A DNA stretch of 64,000 nucleotides from a bacterium. Its GTDB lineage: Bacteria > Cyanobacteriota > Sericytochromatia > S15B-MN24 > UBA4093. Below the pieces are notes generated by a model, which did no database searches, was not told the origin of the DNA, and worked only from the letters and a program-made list of their open reading frames with translations. Of the stretch, positions 26,106 through 35,219 are shown in pieces; position 1 is the stretch's first letter; each line of letters begins with the position of its first letter. Location: assembly GCA_017744355.1 (NCBI GenBank), contig JAGIBK010000004.1, positions 62,001 through 126,000 on the forward strand, given 5' to 3'. The position numbers and the translations under genes are program-made.

Positions 26106-27305
26106 CTAGGCGACAGGCAGGGCGCGACCCGCCTGGTGCAGGACCCGCTCGTAGACGCCGGTGGTGGCGCGAGCGATGTTCTGCCAGTTGTAGACGTGCT
26201 CGACCTTGTGGAAGGCGTTCTGGCCCAGGTAATGAGCGTACTCGGGGTTCTTGAGGACCTCGAGGACACCCCAGGCGAGGGACTTGGCATCCCCGGGATA
26301 GGTGGTGATGCCAGTGCGGGTGTGGTCGACGATCTCGGCCAGGCCGCCGGTCTCGGCGACGACCGTGGGGAGCTTGGCGCCCATGCCCTCGAGGGCGACG
26401 ATGCCGAAGGGCTCGTACAGCGAGGGGACCACGTCCACGTCGGCGACCCGGTACAGGCGCAGCAGCGCCGCGTCATCCACGTAGCCGGTGAAGAGGATCT
26501 TGTTCTTGATGCCGAGCGCGGCCGCGCGGGCCTTGATCTCGGGCAGGAAGCCACCCTTGCCGACGATCACGAACTTGGCGTCGCGGTACTGGGCAAGGAT
26601 CTTGGGCGCAGCCTCGACCAGGACCTGGGCACCCTTCTCGGGCACCATGCGGCCGACGAAGAGGACGATCTTCTCGTGGTCCATGGCGAAGCGGCGACGG
26701 AACTCCAGGCCGTTCGGGAAGTCGAAGGCGAACTTGGAATAGTCGATCCCGTTGGGGATGATGTCAACCTTGTCGGCGGGCAGGGCGAAGTTGTGCTGGA
26801 CCTCGCGGCGCATGTAGTCCGAGCAGACGATGACCCGGAAGGCTTCGTAGGTGAGCAGCCACTCCTGCTGGTTGATGTAGGACTGGATCTTGTTGTGGAT
26901 GCCGTGGTTGCGGCCCGCCTCGGTGGCGTGGATGGTCGCCGTCATGGGCACCCCGAGGGACTGCTTCATGGTGATGGCGGCCTGACCGACCAGCCAGTCA
27001 TGGGCGTGCACCATGTCGAAGGGCTGGTGCTGGTGCAGGCGGATGGCCTGCTGCAGCATCCCGATGTTCAGGTGCATGATCCAGGTAGTGAAGTCGGTGG
27101 TCTGGTCCTGCGAGGGCTGGTTCTTGACCCGGTGGATGTGAACGCCCTTGCGGTGCTCGTACTCGGCGGTGTTGGGGTGATCGGCCGTGATCACGTGGAT
27201 CTCGTGACCCTGCGAGGCCAGGGCCTCGGAGATCTCCTCGACGTGACGGGCGATGCCGCCCACGATCCGGGGGGGGTATTCCCAGCTCAGCATGCAAATG
27301 CGCAT
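26106..27305 (-). CDS. GT4-family glycosyltransferase
   Basis: A 399-aa GT-B retaining glycosyltransferase. The N-terminal domain opens with MLSWEYPPRIVGGIARHVEE, and the C-terminal domain has VLFVGRMVPEKG and the E-x7-E nucleotide-sugar motif (EPFGIVALE). WEYPP plus GGIARHV is typical of glycogen-synthase-like and maltose-1-phosphate-type GT4 enzymes as well as trehalose/glucan synthases, so the acceptor cannot be fixed. It lies upstream of the sugar-nucleotide genes on the same strand but has its own terminator. Confidence 0.93.
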   Translation of the reverse strand: MRICMLSWEYPPRIVGGIARHVEEISEALASQGHEIHVITADHPNTAEYEHRKGVHIHRVKNQPSQDQTTDFTTWIMHLNIGMLQQAIRLHQHQPFDMVHAHDWLVGQAAITMKQSLGVPMTATIHATEAGRNHGIHNKIQSYINQQEWLLTYEAFRVIVCSDYMRREVQHNFALPADKVDIIPNGIDYSKFAFDFPNGLEFRRRFAMDHEKIVLFVGRMVPEKGAQVLVEAAPKILAQYRDAKFVIVGKGGFLPEIKARAAALGIKNKILFTGYVDDAALLRLYRVADVDVVPSLYEPFGIVALEGMGAKLPTVVAETGGLAEIVDHTRTGITTYPGDAKSLAWGVLEVLKNPEYAHYLGQNAFHKVEHVYNWQNIARATTGVYERVLHQAGRALPVA

Positions 27306-27380
27306 CGGTTGGTCTCGTTCCCTTTCATGGATGATTGGACGGGGAGTGGTCGCTTGGGTTCTGGGTTTTTCTTTACAATA

Positions 27381-28724
27381 CTAACAGTATAGGGCATCTC
27401 GCCGCACCGGCGCGGTCCGATGCAGGTGCGTGACGATGGCCTCGAGCGCATCCGACGCACCGAAGCCGCCGGACTTGGTGACGACGCGCAGGCCCGAGCC
27501 CACCAGCTGGCTGCAAGGGACGGCCGGCAGGACCTCCCCCACGATTTCGAGCTGCTCGCCTTCGAGGGCCGCGCAGACGTGAGCCGCGGTCTCCCCGCCC
27601 ACCAGCACCAGGTTGGTCACCGCACCCTGGGCGACGACCCGGCTCACCAGGCGGCCCAGTAGCCCCGAGAGGTGATGGCCCAGCTGGAAGGGGGTCATGC
27701 CGACGTCCACCCCGAAGCCCTGATCCCGCCCGAGCTGCTCGTCGCTCTCGACGGTCGCAAGCACCACGTCGAGGCCCGCGAAGAGGCCTTGCAGGACCTG
27801 GCGCGCGAGGCCTTCGAGCTCCTCATCGCCCTTCAGGACCAGTTGCCGCACGTCCACCGGCACCCGGCGGGTCTGCGGGCCGAGGGCCTGGATCTGGGCG
27901 AGGCTCGTCGGGTTGGCGCTACCGCAGACCACCAGCACGGGCGGAGTCCTGCCGACGAGCGCCGGCCCCTGGGGCGAAGGCTGCGCGCCCAAAAGGGGCG
28001 CCTTGCCGCTGACCCGGCACAGGGCGGCGGCGAGGCCCGCCGAGCCCGCCGGCAGGATCATGAAGGGCAGGCGATGGATGGCCTGGGCGATCGCGTCCAA
28101 ATCCTCGCGGCGCGTGGCGTCCACCGCCACCAGCCGCACCCCCTCGGCCTGCAGGCGCAACAGGTCGAAGGCGATCGCTTCCCACCCGCGCAGGACCGAC
28201 GAGAGACCGATAAGCCCCGTCCTCTCGCCCGAAGCCGCCAAGAGAGCCGGCAGGTACGACGCCGTGACCGGGGCGAGCGGGTCGCGGGCATAGCTCGAAA
28301 GCTCCACCGGCACCCCGTCCACCAGCTGGTAGCCGCCCACCGTGAGGCGACCGGCCTCGGGGAAGGCGGGGACCACGACCGCGAGCTGAGCGCCGACGGC
28401 GCGGCGCATGGCGGCCGTCTCGACCCCCACGTTCCCGCGCAGGGTCGAATCCAGCTTCTTGTAGAAAGAGCCGCAGCCCGCCCCCAACAGGGCGTAGACC
28501 GCTTCGCGGGTGCGACTGGCCGCCTCGTTGGCCTCCAGGTGACGGGTCGCGGCGTTGACGCTCAGGACCCCGACCTCGGCGCCAGCCGCCAACTCGCGCC
28601 CGTCCGGGGCGAACGAAGGCAGCACCCGGGTGCGCAGCCCCGCCTGGTGGAACTGCAACCCCGTGTCGCTTGCACCGGTCAGGTCGTCGGCGACGACCCC
28701 GATGCGCCGGGCGGCGAGGTTCAG
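27381..28724 (-). CDS. Four-carbon acid sugar kinase (OtnK/DUF1537) with apparent CTG start
   Basis: A 447-aa kinase of the four-carbon acid sugar kinase family, phosphorylating tetronates or related sugar acids. The N-terminal domain has VVADDLTGASDTG and SFYKKLDSTLRGNVG; the C-terminal nucleotide-binding domain has LVVCGSANPTSLAQI and GGETAAHV. The frame holds no ATG, GTG or TTG near the conserved N-terminus. CTG 28724 overlaps the stop of the upstream ssb (CTGA), with GGAG 8 nt before it. The upstream in-frame sequence would overlap most of that ssb and looks non-coding (Arg/Pro-rich). Translational coupling with a CTG start is the simplest reading. The partner isomerase or aldolase genes usual for this kinase are not nearby. 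Confidence 0.88.
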   Translation of the reverse strand: MNLAARRIGVVADDLTGASDTGLQFHQAGLRTRVLPSFAPDGRELAAGAEVGVLSVNAATRHLEANEAASRTREAVYALLGAGCGSFYKKLDSTLRGNVGVETAAMRRAVGAQLAVVVPAFPEAGRLTVGGYQLVDGVPVELSSYARDPLAPVTASYLPALLAASGERTGLIGLSSVLRGWEAIAFDLLRLQAEGVRLVAVDATRREDLDAIAQAIHRLPFMILPAGSAGLAAALCRVSGKAPLLGAQPSPQGPALVGRTPPVLVVCGSANPTSLAQIQALGPQTRRVPVDVRQLVLKGDEELEGLARQVLQGLFAGLDVVLATVESDEQLGRDQGFGVDVGMTPFQLGHHLSGLLGRLVSRVVAQGAVTNLVLVGGETAAHVCAALEGEQLEIVGEVLPAVPCSQLVGSGLRVVTKSGGFGASDALEAIVTHLHRTAPVRRDALYC

Positions 28725-29104
28725 AACGGCAGCTCCGCTTCGGCGCCACCGCCGCCGAAGCCACCGGGGGCTCGGCCGCTTTCCTGGCGGCTGCCCAGCA
28801 GGCGCAGGTTGCTCGCCGCGATGATGGGCATCTCGTGCTTCTGACCCTGCTGATCGGTCCAGCGGCTGAACTCCAGGCGGCCCTCGATGCCGATCAGGCT
28901 CCCCTTGCGCACGTACTCGTTCGCGATCTCGGCCTGCTTGCCCCACAGCTCGATGCGGAACCAGTCGGTCGAGTCGACGCCCTCGGCACGCTTGACGGGG
29001 CGGTTGACCGCCAGGTTGAAGGTGGTCTTCACGCGGCCGGTTTCGAAGTACTTGATCTCGGGGTCGGCCCCGACGCGCCCGACCAGGACCACGGAATTGA
29101 GCAT
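28721..29104 (-). CDS. ssb: Second single-stranded DNA-binding protein
   Basis: A 127-aa SSB with an OB fold (MLNSVVLVGRVGADPEIKYF, then DWFRIELWGKQAEIANEYV), a short Gly-rich linker (GGFGGGG) and C-terminal AEAELPF. The tip is less acidic than the DEIPF of the copy at 18975, which may change partner binding. The start is backed by GAGGAGG upstream. Its stop codon overlaps the CTG start of the sugar-acid kinase, an unexpected pairing. Confidence 0.94.
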   Translation of the reverse strand: MLNSVVLVGRVGADPEIKYFETGRVKTTFNLAVNRPVKRAEGVDSTDWFRIELWGKQAEIANEYVRKGSLIGIEGRLEFSRWTDQQGQKHEMPIIAASNLRLLGSRQESGRAPGGFGGGGAEAELPF

Positions 29105-29252
29105 GATCGCCTCCTCGCGGGAATCATTGCATAGTTGAAACGAATCGCTTCATCATAGCACGGGACCGGCGCCAAGCGCCGATCCGCAGGCTGGAAGGCA
29201 AGCGAGCAGCAAGCGGGCAGGAAGCCCACGGAGCCGCGAGCGGCTCAGGGGC

Positions 29253-29996
29253 TCAGCGCGTCCGCGTGAAGGCCGCCTGCTTCTGGGAGCCGCTGAGGGT
29301 GAGGGGCTTCTCCCCGACCGCGAAATCCGACGCGTAGGTCGCTCCCCCCGCGCGCCCGCCGCGCATGGCGAGGGTCGTCTCGGCGGGCGCCTGAGGACGG
29401 CTCGGCGCCGCCTCGAAGACCTGGGCGGTCTGGGTCGTGAGCCAGTAGTTCCGGCGCGCCTCCTCGCTCAGGTAGCCCGGCGGGTTGGTGAAGTTGCCGT
29501 TGAGGCCGTGGGCCGTCAGGATCTCGCCCATGCCGTTCGGGTGCACGTTGGCGATGCGGATCCCGAAGACGTTGGGGCCGGTCTGGTCGGCCAAAAAGAC
29601 GTAGGTGTCCCCGTTCTCGCCCTTCGCCGTGAAGATCCGCTCCACTCCGCCGTCGCTGCGCGTTACGGTGGTCATGGTCCCGTTCATCACCAGCGGCAGC
29701 GAGATCCCGAGCGACTTGGCGTAGCCCAGCAGATCCGCCACGCCCACCTTGAGGGTGTTGGCGAGCGAGAGGGTCGTCGCCTGAGCCGACTCGGTCCGGT
29801 TGCCCGTCACGACGACCGGCTTGCCCGTAGCATCCCGGTAGGGGTTGCCGTTCGGATCGGTGAGGGCGGAGCCGACCGGCACCCCGGCGCTCGAGAGGGC
29901 CTGGACCGGCTGAGGGGCCTGCATGGCCCAGGCGGGAGCCGCCATCAGGGCCACCACGAGGCCAAGAACTAAACTCAATGCACGGAAGCCGACCAT
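29253..29996 (-). CDS. Secreted protein of unknown function
   Basis: ATG 29996 (MVGFRALSLVLGLVVALM) is chosen because GAGGAG lies 8 nt upstream and it gives a clean Sec signal peptide ending APAWA-MQ. The mature 220 residues are periplasmic or secreted, with GSALTDPNGNPYRDATGKPV, a central region with alternating strands (GTMTTVTRSDGGVERIFTAK) and a small C-terminal segment. I do not recognise a family. It is separate from the lipoprotein at 30085 by 88 bp. Confidence 0.8.
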   Translation of the reverse strand: MVGFRALSLVLGLVVALMAAPAWAMQAPQPVQALSSAGVPVGSALTDPNGNPYRDATGKPVVVTGNRTESAQATTLSLANTLKVGVADLLGYAKSLGISLPLVMNGTMTTVTRSDGGVERIFTAKGENGDTYVFLADQTGPNVFGIRIANVHPNGMGEILTAHGLNGNFTNPPGYLSEEARRNYWLTTQTAQVFEAAPSRPQAPAETTLAMRGGRAGGATYASDFAVGEKPLTLSGSQKQAAFTRTR

Positions 29997-30084
29997 CTTG
30001 CGCGCTCCTCTCTCAAGGGGACGCAAGAATTGTCGGCGCTCCGGGCGATGAAGTGACGTCCTTTAAATGAAGCTTTCCTCAGCT

Positions 30085-30780
30085 TTAACCCCCGTCGCGG
30101 GGAGCGTTGACGATCTTGATGCGCTGCACGGTCGCACCGTCCTTGGTGGCCGTCATCTGGTAGGTGCCCATCGGCACCCCGTAGAAGGCGTAGTTGCCGT
30201 CCGCGCGCGAGCGGGTCGCCATCCTAAAGGAGTTGTCGCCCTCCAGGACAACGTCCGCCCCCGGGCAGGCCCGACCGTCCGGCCAGACCAAGTGGCCGAT
30301 CACCGTGGAGTTCGGCTCCATGTAGACCGCATTGGCCTTGACCAGGCCGGCCGGCCCCGAGTAGGCCGCCTCGAGCGGATCCCCGGCAGGTGCCCCCTCG
30401 GCGAAGATGGCGAGGCGCTCGCCGCCGATCGGCAGGGCCGCCCCGGTCTGGGGATCGAACGGACGCATCAGCGCGACGGTCCCCCGGAACACGCCGGTGT
30501 TCGGACCCGTCTCGACGAGCGTCAGGGACTTGCCCGCCTTATCGGTCCCGGACGAGAGGACGACCGTGACCTTCTCGACCACGTCCGGCTTGGTGTTGGC
30601 ACGGACGTCCCGGACCTCCACGTCCGCCGCCAGATCCGAGACGCTGCTCTTGATCCAGCGGATTTCGGCCGAGGGTGGCGCGGGCGACGTGTAGCGGATG
30701 GGGTCGTAGGAGCCCCACAGCCCGCAGCCCACAAGGGCGACGAGCGCCATGGGGCCGAGGAATTTCAGCTGCCGCATCAT
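30085..30780 (-). CDS. Lipoprotein with carboxypeptidase-regulatory-like domain
   Basis: A 231-aa protein with a type II signal peptide (MALVALVGCG, lipidated Cys19). Residues about 35-145 are beta-rich (VEKVTVVLSSGTDKAGKSL, then GPNTGVFRGTV). The last 75 residues are a transthyretin/CarboxypepD-regulatory-like sandwich (IGHLVWPDGRACPGADVVL ... ADGNYAFYGVPMGTY). It probably has a structural or binding role at the envelope. Its start overlaps the stop of the LysM gene (ATGATG), so the two are coupled. Confidence 0.85.
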   Translation of the reverse strand: MMRQLKFLGPMALVALVGCGLWGSYDPIRYTSPAPPSAEIRWIKSSVSDLAADVEVRDVRANTKPDVVEKVTVVLSSGTDKAGKSLTLVETGPNTGVFRGTVALMRPFDPQTGAALPIGGERLAIFAEGAPAGDPLEAAYSGPAGLVKANAVYMEPNSTVIGHLVWPDGRACPGADVVLEGDNSFRMATRSRADGNYAFYGVPMGTYQMTATKDGATVQRIKIVNAPRDGG

Positions 30781-31622
30781 TTGGCTCCCATCTTCACGGC
30801 CTCAGCGGCCGCTTGCGTCTCCTTGTGCTTGGCCCCAAGGTAGGCGTCGATCGGCGCCGCCACGCTCAGGCCCAAGAGGCCGATGCCCCCCGTGCGGGCG
30901 AGGCCCTCGTTCTGGGTCTGCATCCCGTAGAGGGCCACCCCGTACATGGCAGCCGCCGCCCCGGCGTAGATCGCCCCGCGTCCCCAGTCGCCCACGTAGG
31001 CCTGGCCGGCCCCCGGCAGGATGAGCGAGGCCCCGGCCGCCACCCACGGATTGGGCAGGCTCGGCAGAGCACCGTCCGCCGGAATCTTGGGCATCGGCAT
31101 GGTCACGACCTCCCCGTCGGCGATGGCCTTGCGGGGCACGTACGCCTCGGCGGGCGCGTCGGGCGTCACCGGCGGGGCCACCCGCGTGGGCGGCATCACG
31201 GGTGCAACCCGCGGCGCCGGGGCTTTCGCGCCCATCGCGAAGGGATCACGGGGGGCCGGGTGAGGCTGCTTGACGCGCGGCGTGGGAACGCGCGGGGAGA
31301 GCGAGGCGATGCGGATCCCTTTGCGGGGGTGCGTCGCAAGCGGAGCGCGCGACTGAAAGAGCTTCAAGCGCTGGCCGGGAAAGATCAGGTGCGGGTTCGT
31401 GCCCACCACCCGACGATTGAGAGCGTACAGGCGCGGCCACTGCGAGGCGCTGCGCAGCTTGCGCTCGGCGATGACCGACAGCGAGTCACCGGACTTGACG
31501 CGATACGTGGACTGGCTGGTCTGCGGTTTGGCCTCGACGCCGGGGGCCGCAAGCAGGACGGCCGCCGTCAGGCCGAGCGCCCAGGCGGCGCGCCGGGTTC
31601 CGTCTCTTCGAAGCATGGCCAT
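30777..31622 (-). CDS. LysM-domain secreted or membrane protein
   Basis: A 281-aa protein with a signal peptide (AWALGLTAAVLLAAPGVEA), a LysM domain (about 39-88: YRVKSGDSLSVIAERKL, PHLIFPGQRLKLF) that would bind peptidoglycan, a Pro-rich middle, and a C-terminal hydrophobic module (about 190-265) with LILPGAGQAYVGDWGRGAIYAG. That module resembles the PGxGQxYxGxxxRG pattern of DUF5683-type membrane proteins. The start follows GGGAGGTGA. It is translationally coupled to the downstream lipoprotein. Confidence 0.88.
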   Translation of the reverse strand: MAMLRRDGTRRAAWALGLTAAVLLAAPGVEAKPQTSQSTYRVKSGDSLSVIAERKLRSASQWPRLYALNRRVVGTNPHLIFPGQRLKLFQSRAPLATHPRKGIRIASLSPRVPTPRVKQPHPAPRDPFAMGAKAPAPRVAPVMPPTRVAPPVTPDAPAEAYVPRKAIADGEVVTMPMPKIPADGALPSLPNPWVAAGASLILPGAGQAYVGDWGRGAIYAGAAAAMYGVALYGMQTQNEGLARTGGIGLLGLSVAAPIDAYLGAKHKETQAAAEAVKMGAK

Positions 31623-31945
31623 GGGTCACCTCCCTCGGGTCTGTCGCGGTGGGGTGGACGTTCACGGTGATGCGAGGCCCGTCGATACCGGTTCGAAGCA
31701 AAGAAGCGAGGTTGGAAAGGAGCAATCGATACCTGCGATCATAGGAGGCAGGCAAGCGTCTGCCCCCGGCAAAAGGCACGAAGATCTTCGGCCCTCGTTG
31801 CCCGAAAGCCGCGTCCCATCCGGCTGCCGCCCCGCACCCATGCTATGATCGAGGGGCACGAGAGCGTCTCGCGACACGGCTGCTTTGAGCCGCGAAAAGC
31901 CCCTGCCCCGGCCCTTGCCGGGTCGGACGCTCCAAGGAGATGGCC
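31623..31945. other. Intergenic region between divergent genes
   Basis: About 320 bp with no convincing gene. It holds the upstream region of the LysM gene (minus strand) and the promoter and leader of the plus-strand CCA-type gene. A TATGAT occurs on each strand (plus 31844-31849; minus near 31738-31743). Confidence 0.6.
31841..31849 (+). promoter_or_regulatory. Extended -10 promoter for the CCA-fusion gene
   Basis: TGC-TATGAT, an extended -10 box, about 96 nt before the GTG start at 31946; no clear -35. Confidence 0.45.
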
Positions 31946-34555
31946 GTGGACGCGATCCTCACCCACACCCACGCAGACTTCGACGCGCTCGGCGCCGCGA
32001 TTGGCGCTCGCCGCCTCTACCCGGGCGCCGTGATCGCCCTGCCCCCCGCCCTCGACGCGAACGTCGCCCGCTTCGTCGGCCTCTACCGCGACGCCCTGGG
32101 CCTGACGCGGCTGGCGGATCTCGATCCCGCCGCCGTCTCGCGGGTCATCCTGGTGGACACCCAGGACCCCCAGCGTGCGGGCAACGTCAAGGGCCTGGTC
32201 TCACGCTCCGACCTGGTCTGGGAAGTCTACGACCACCACCCCCCGAGCGATCGCTGCCCCCCGGCCCGGGTCAAAGAGGTCCGCTCCGTCGGCTCCGCCA
32301 GCACGATCTTCGCCACCAAGCTCAAGGCGGCGGACGTTCGCCTCACTCCGCCCGAGGCGACCGGCATGCTGCTTGGGGTCTTCGAGGACACCGGCCGGCT
32401 GAGCTTCTCGAGCACCACCCCCGAGGACGCCGAGGCCGTCGCCTACCTCCTGACCCAGGGCGCGCGGCTCGATCAGATCGCCGATTACCTGGATCCTCCC
32501 CTCGATCCGGTCCAGCAGGAGCTCCTCACCGCCATCCTGGATCACATGGAGACGGTCGACTTCGAAGGCGGGACCGCCCTGCTCGCGGGGCTCGACTTCC
32601 GCTCGCCCCTGCCCGAGTGCTCGCTCTTGCTGGAGCGCCTGATGGCCCTCTACCGGCCGACGCTCGCGGTGCTCGCCATCCGTGCCGGCGACTTCACCCA
32701 GCTGGTGGGCCGCTCCCGATCGAGCGAGACCGACCTCAAGCGCCTTCTTGCCCCATGGAACGCCAAGGGCCACCCCTGCGCGGTCAGCGCCCACGACGCC
32801 ACGGGTCCCGACCCGAAGGCCATCGTCGCCGAGGTGCGGGCCCGACTCGAAGGCGGCGAGCGCCTTTCGCTCTCCGCCCGCGACGTCATGAGCAGCCCGG
32901 TGCGCGGGCTCGCCTTCCACCAGACCGCCCGCGAGGCCCTCGAAGAGATGCGGCGCTGGGGCCACACGGCCATGCCCGTGCTGCACAACGGCCGGGTCCA
33001 GGGCATGATCTCGCGGCGCGACCTGGACCGCGCCATCCACCACGGCTTCGGCGAGCGCAGCATCAAGGGGCTCGTGGCCCGGCGCATCGAGACCGTCCAG
33101 CCCGACACCCCGATCGCCGAATTGCGCGAGCGGATGATCGCGTTCGACATCGGGCGCCTGCCGGTCGTGGACGGCGACCAGCTCATCGGCATCGTGACCC
33201 GCTCGGACCTGATCCGCGAGCTGGACCGCGAGCCCGGCCGCTTAGGCCCTCGCCCGGGACTCGATCTGGCCGAGCGCATCGCGCGCCTGTGGCCCGCGCA
33301 CTGGCAAACGGTCCTCGAGACCGTGGGCAAGGTGGCGGGCGATCGCCCCGCCTACCTCATCGGCGGCTCGGTGCGGGACCTGGTGCTCGAACGCCCCAGC
33401 TTCGACATCGACGTGATGATCGAGGGCAGCGCCCTCGACGTGGCCCGGGACCTCGCGCACCAGATCGAAGGGGTCCGGGTCAAGCCGCACGAGGCCTTCG
33501 GGACCGCGCACGTCGTCTTCCCCGGCGGCGAGCGGCTCGACCTCGCCATGGCGCGGATCGAGCACTACCCGCACCCCGGGGCGCTCCCGGTCGTCTCGCC
33601 GGCCACCCTCAAGCAGGACCTCTCGCGCCGCGATTTCACGGTCAACGCCCTGGCCATGCGCATCAACCCGGGCCACTTCGGCGAGGTGAGCGACTACTTC
33701 GGCGGGCTCCTGGACCTCGAGACCCGCACCATCCGCGTGCTCCACCCCATCAGCTTCATCGAGGACCCCGTCCGCCTTTTCCGGGCGGCCCGCTTCGAGC
33801 AGAAACTCGGCTTCGTCATGGACCCCGTCACCGAGTCCTACGGCCACTACGCCATGGCCTCGGGGCGCTTCGACGGCATGGCCAATGAGCGCCTCAAGCT
33901 GGAGCTGCGCCTCGGCCTCTGCCTTTCGCGCGTCGCGCCGCTCTGCGCGCGCCTCTCGGAGCTCGGCGCGTGGCGGATGCTCTCGGCGACCCTCGCGCTC
34001 ACCCCCGAGACCTCGCGCCGCATGCGGCGTTTCGACCGACTCATGCGCAGCCTGAGGCCTGCGGACCAGGCTGCGCCCGAACGGTGGCTCACCCCTCTAG
34101 CCCTCTTGGTCGATCCCCTCGAAGCGCCCGAGCGCAGCCGCGCCCTCGACGCCCTCAATCTTCGCAAGGACGAGCGCGCCATCTTGGAGGCCGCCCACCG
34201 CGGAACCTCCATGCTCTCCGAGCAGTCCAAGGAGTGGGAGGCGCGCTCCGACGCGGAGCTTGCGCGTCTGCTCGAAGGGATGCCCGACGAGGCCCTCTGG
34301 GCCATGGCCGCGTCCACGGCCAGTAGCACCCTGAGACGGCGCCTCTGGCGGTACGCGACCGTGCTGCGCCACCTGCGCCTCCAGCGGGTGGACGGCGACT
34401 GGCTCAAGGCGCGGGGGCTCCCCCCCGGGCCGCGCTACAAGGAGATTCTCGGCGCGCTCTTGGACGCACGCCGCTCGGGAGAGCTCGAGACCCCGGAGGC
34501 CGAAGAGGCCTTCGCCCACCGCCTCATCACCGACCGGAGCCAACCGGTCCTGTAA
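31946..34555 (+). CDS. cca: DHH - CBS pair - tRNA nucleotidyltransferase (CCA/A-adding) fusion
   Basis: GTG 31946 is preferred to ATG 31940 because AAGGAG (31934-31939) is only then properly spaced. The 869-aa protein has an N-terminal DHH/DHHA1 phosphoesterase-like part (about 1-300: THTHADFDALG, YDHHPPSD), two CBS domains (about 310-430: SARDVMSSPVRG, HNGRVQGMISRRDL) and a class II poly(A)/CCA polymerase head (GGSVRDLVL, FDIDVMIEG) with neck and body (DFTVNALAMRI, LFRAARFE). This DHH-CBS-nucleotidyltransferase layout is known from A-adding enzymes of Aquifex and relatives. The enzyme matures or repairs tRNA 3' ends; CBS domains may sense adenine nucleotides. It has its own promoter. Confidence 0.95.
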   Translation: MDAILTHTHADFDALGAAIGARRLYPGAVIALPPALDANVARFVGLYRDALGLTRLADLDPAAVSRVILVDTQDPQRAGNVKGLVSRSDLVWEVYDHHPPSDRCPPARVKEVRSVGSASTIFATKLKAADVRLTPPEATGMLLGVFEDTGRLSFSSTTPEDAEAVAYLLTQGARLDQIADYLDPPLDPVQQELLTAILDHMETVDFEGGTALLAGLDFRSPLPECSLLLERLMALYRPTLAVLAIRAGDFTQLVGRSRSSETDLKRLLAPWNAKGHPCAVSAHDATGPDPKAIVAEVRARLEGGERLSLSARDVMSSPVRGLAFHQTAREALEEMRRWGHTAMPVLHNGRVQGMISRRDLDRAIHHGFGERSIKGLVARRIETVQPDTPIAELRERMIAFDIGRLPVVDGDQLIGIVTRSDLIRELDREPGRLGPRPGLDLAERIARLWPAHWQTVLETVGKVAGDRPAYLIGGSVRDLVLERPSFDIDVMIEGSALDVARDLAHQIEGVRVKPHEAFGTAHVVFPGGERLDLAMARIEHYPHPGALPVVSPATLKQDLSRRDFTVNALAMRINPGHFGEVSDYFGGLLDLETRTIRVLHPISFIEDPVRLFRAARFEQKLGFVMDPVTESYGHYAMASGRFDGMANERLKLELRLGLCLSRVAPLCARLSELGAWRMLSATLALTPETSRRMRRFDRLMRSLRPADQAAPERWLTPLALLVDPLEAPERSRALDALNLRKDERAILEAAHRGTSMLSEQSKEWEARSDAELARLLEGMPDEALWAMAASTASSTLRRRLWRYATVLRHLRLQRVDGDWLKARGLPPGPRYKEILGALLDARRSGELETPEAEEAFAHRLITDRSQPVL

Positions 34556-34580
34556 GGTTCCCACGAGAAAGGATGTCGCC

Positions 34581-35219
34581 ATGTTCGGGCTACTAACGGG
34601 CAGCGCCGACGGTCATGACCTGATCAACCGTGCCCTCATCTGGCTGCCGCTCGCAGTCGTCTCGCTCTCGCTGCACGAGTTCGGGCACGCGGCGACCGCC
34701 TACGCCTTCGGCGACCAAACCCCCAAGTCGGACGGCCGCATCACCCTCAACCCCTTCGCACACCTGGACTTCTTCGGGACCCTCATGATGCTGCTGGGGC
34801 CGATCGGCTGGGCCAAGCCCGTGCGGATCGACCCTTCGGCCATGCGTGGCGGCCGCTTCGCCGAGCTGGTCGTCTCGTTCGCGGGCCCGGCCATGAACCT
34901 GCTGCTCGCGCTCCTCGCCGCCGCCGGTCTCAAGTACCTGAGCTTTACCGGGGAATACGCGGGAGCCAACGACGTCCTGCAGGTCCTGTTCTTCCTGAAC
35001 ATCGGGCTTGCCGTCTTCAACCTGCTGCCGATCCCGCCCCTCGACGGGGGGCACATCTGGCCCGCCATCCTGCCGCGCTCCCTGCACCCGGCCTACTACC
35101 ACTTCCTGCCCTACGGCATGATCCTGCTCATCGTGCTGGTCATGTGGCCCGGCGCCAACTCCGGCCTCTCGCAGCTCGTCTACACGGTGGCGCGCTTCAT
35201 CTTCGGGCTGCTGCCTTGA
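34581..35219 (+). CDS. Site-2-protease-like M50 membrane metalloprotease
   Basis: A 212-aa polytopic rhomboid-like-sized M50B protease. The catalytic HEFGH motif (residues about 32-36, LSLHEFGHAATA) lies in the first membrane helix, and the third zinc ligand motif NLLPIPPLDGGHI lies near residue 150. Three or four other membrane segments flank these, with no PDZ domain. Such short M50 proteases cleave membrane proteins. It starts 25 bp after the CCA-fusion gene with AAGGA upstream, and its stop overlaps the start of the HD gene. Confidence 0.93.
   Translation: MFGLLTGSADGHDLINRALIWLPLAVVSLSLHEFGHAATAYAFGDQTPKSDGRITLNPFAHLDFFGTLMMLLGPIGWAKPVRIDPSAMRGGRFAELVVSFAGPAMNLLLALLAAAGLKYLSFTGEYAGANDVLQVLFFLNIGLAVFNLLPIPPLDGGHIWPAILPRSLHPAYYHFLPYGMILLIVLVMWPGANSGLSQLVYTVARFIFGLLP

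Noticed and set aside
31841-31945. A riboswitch in the leader of the CCA-fusion gene
   Set aside because: The leader is GC-rich without a recognised class-defining core; I could not draw a convincing structure.
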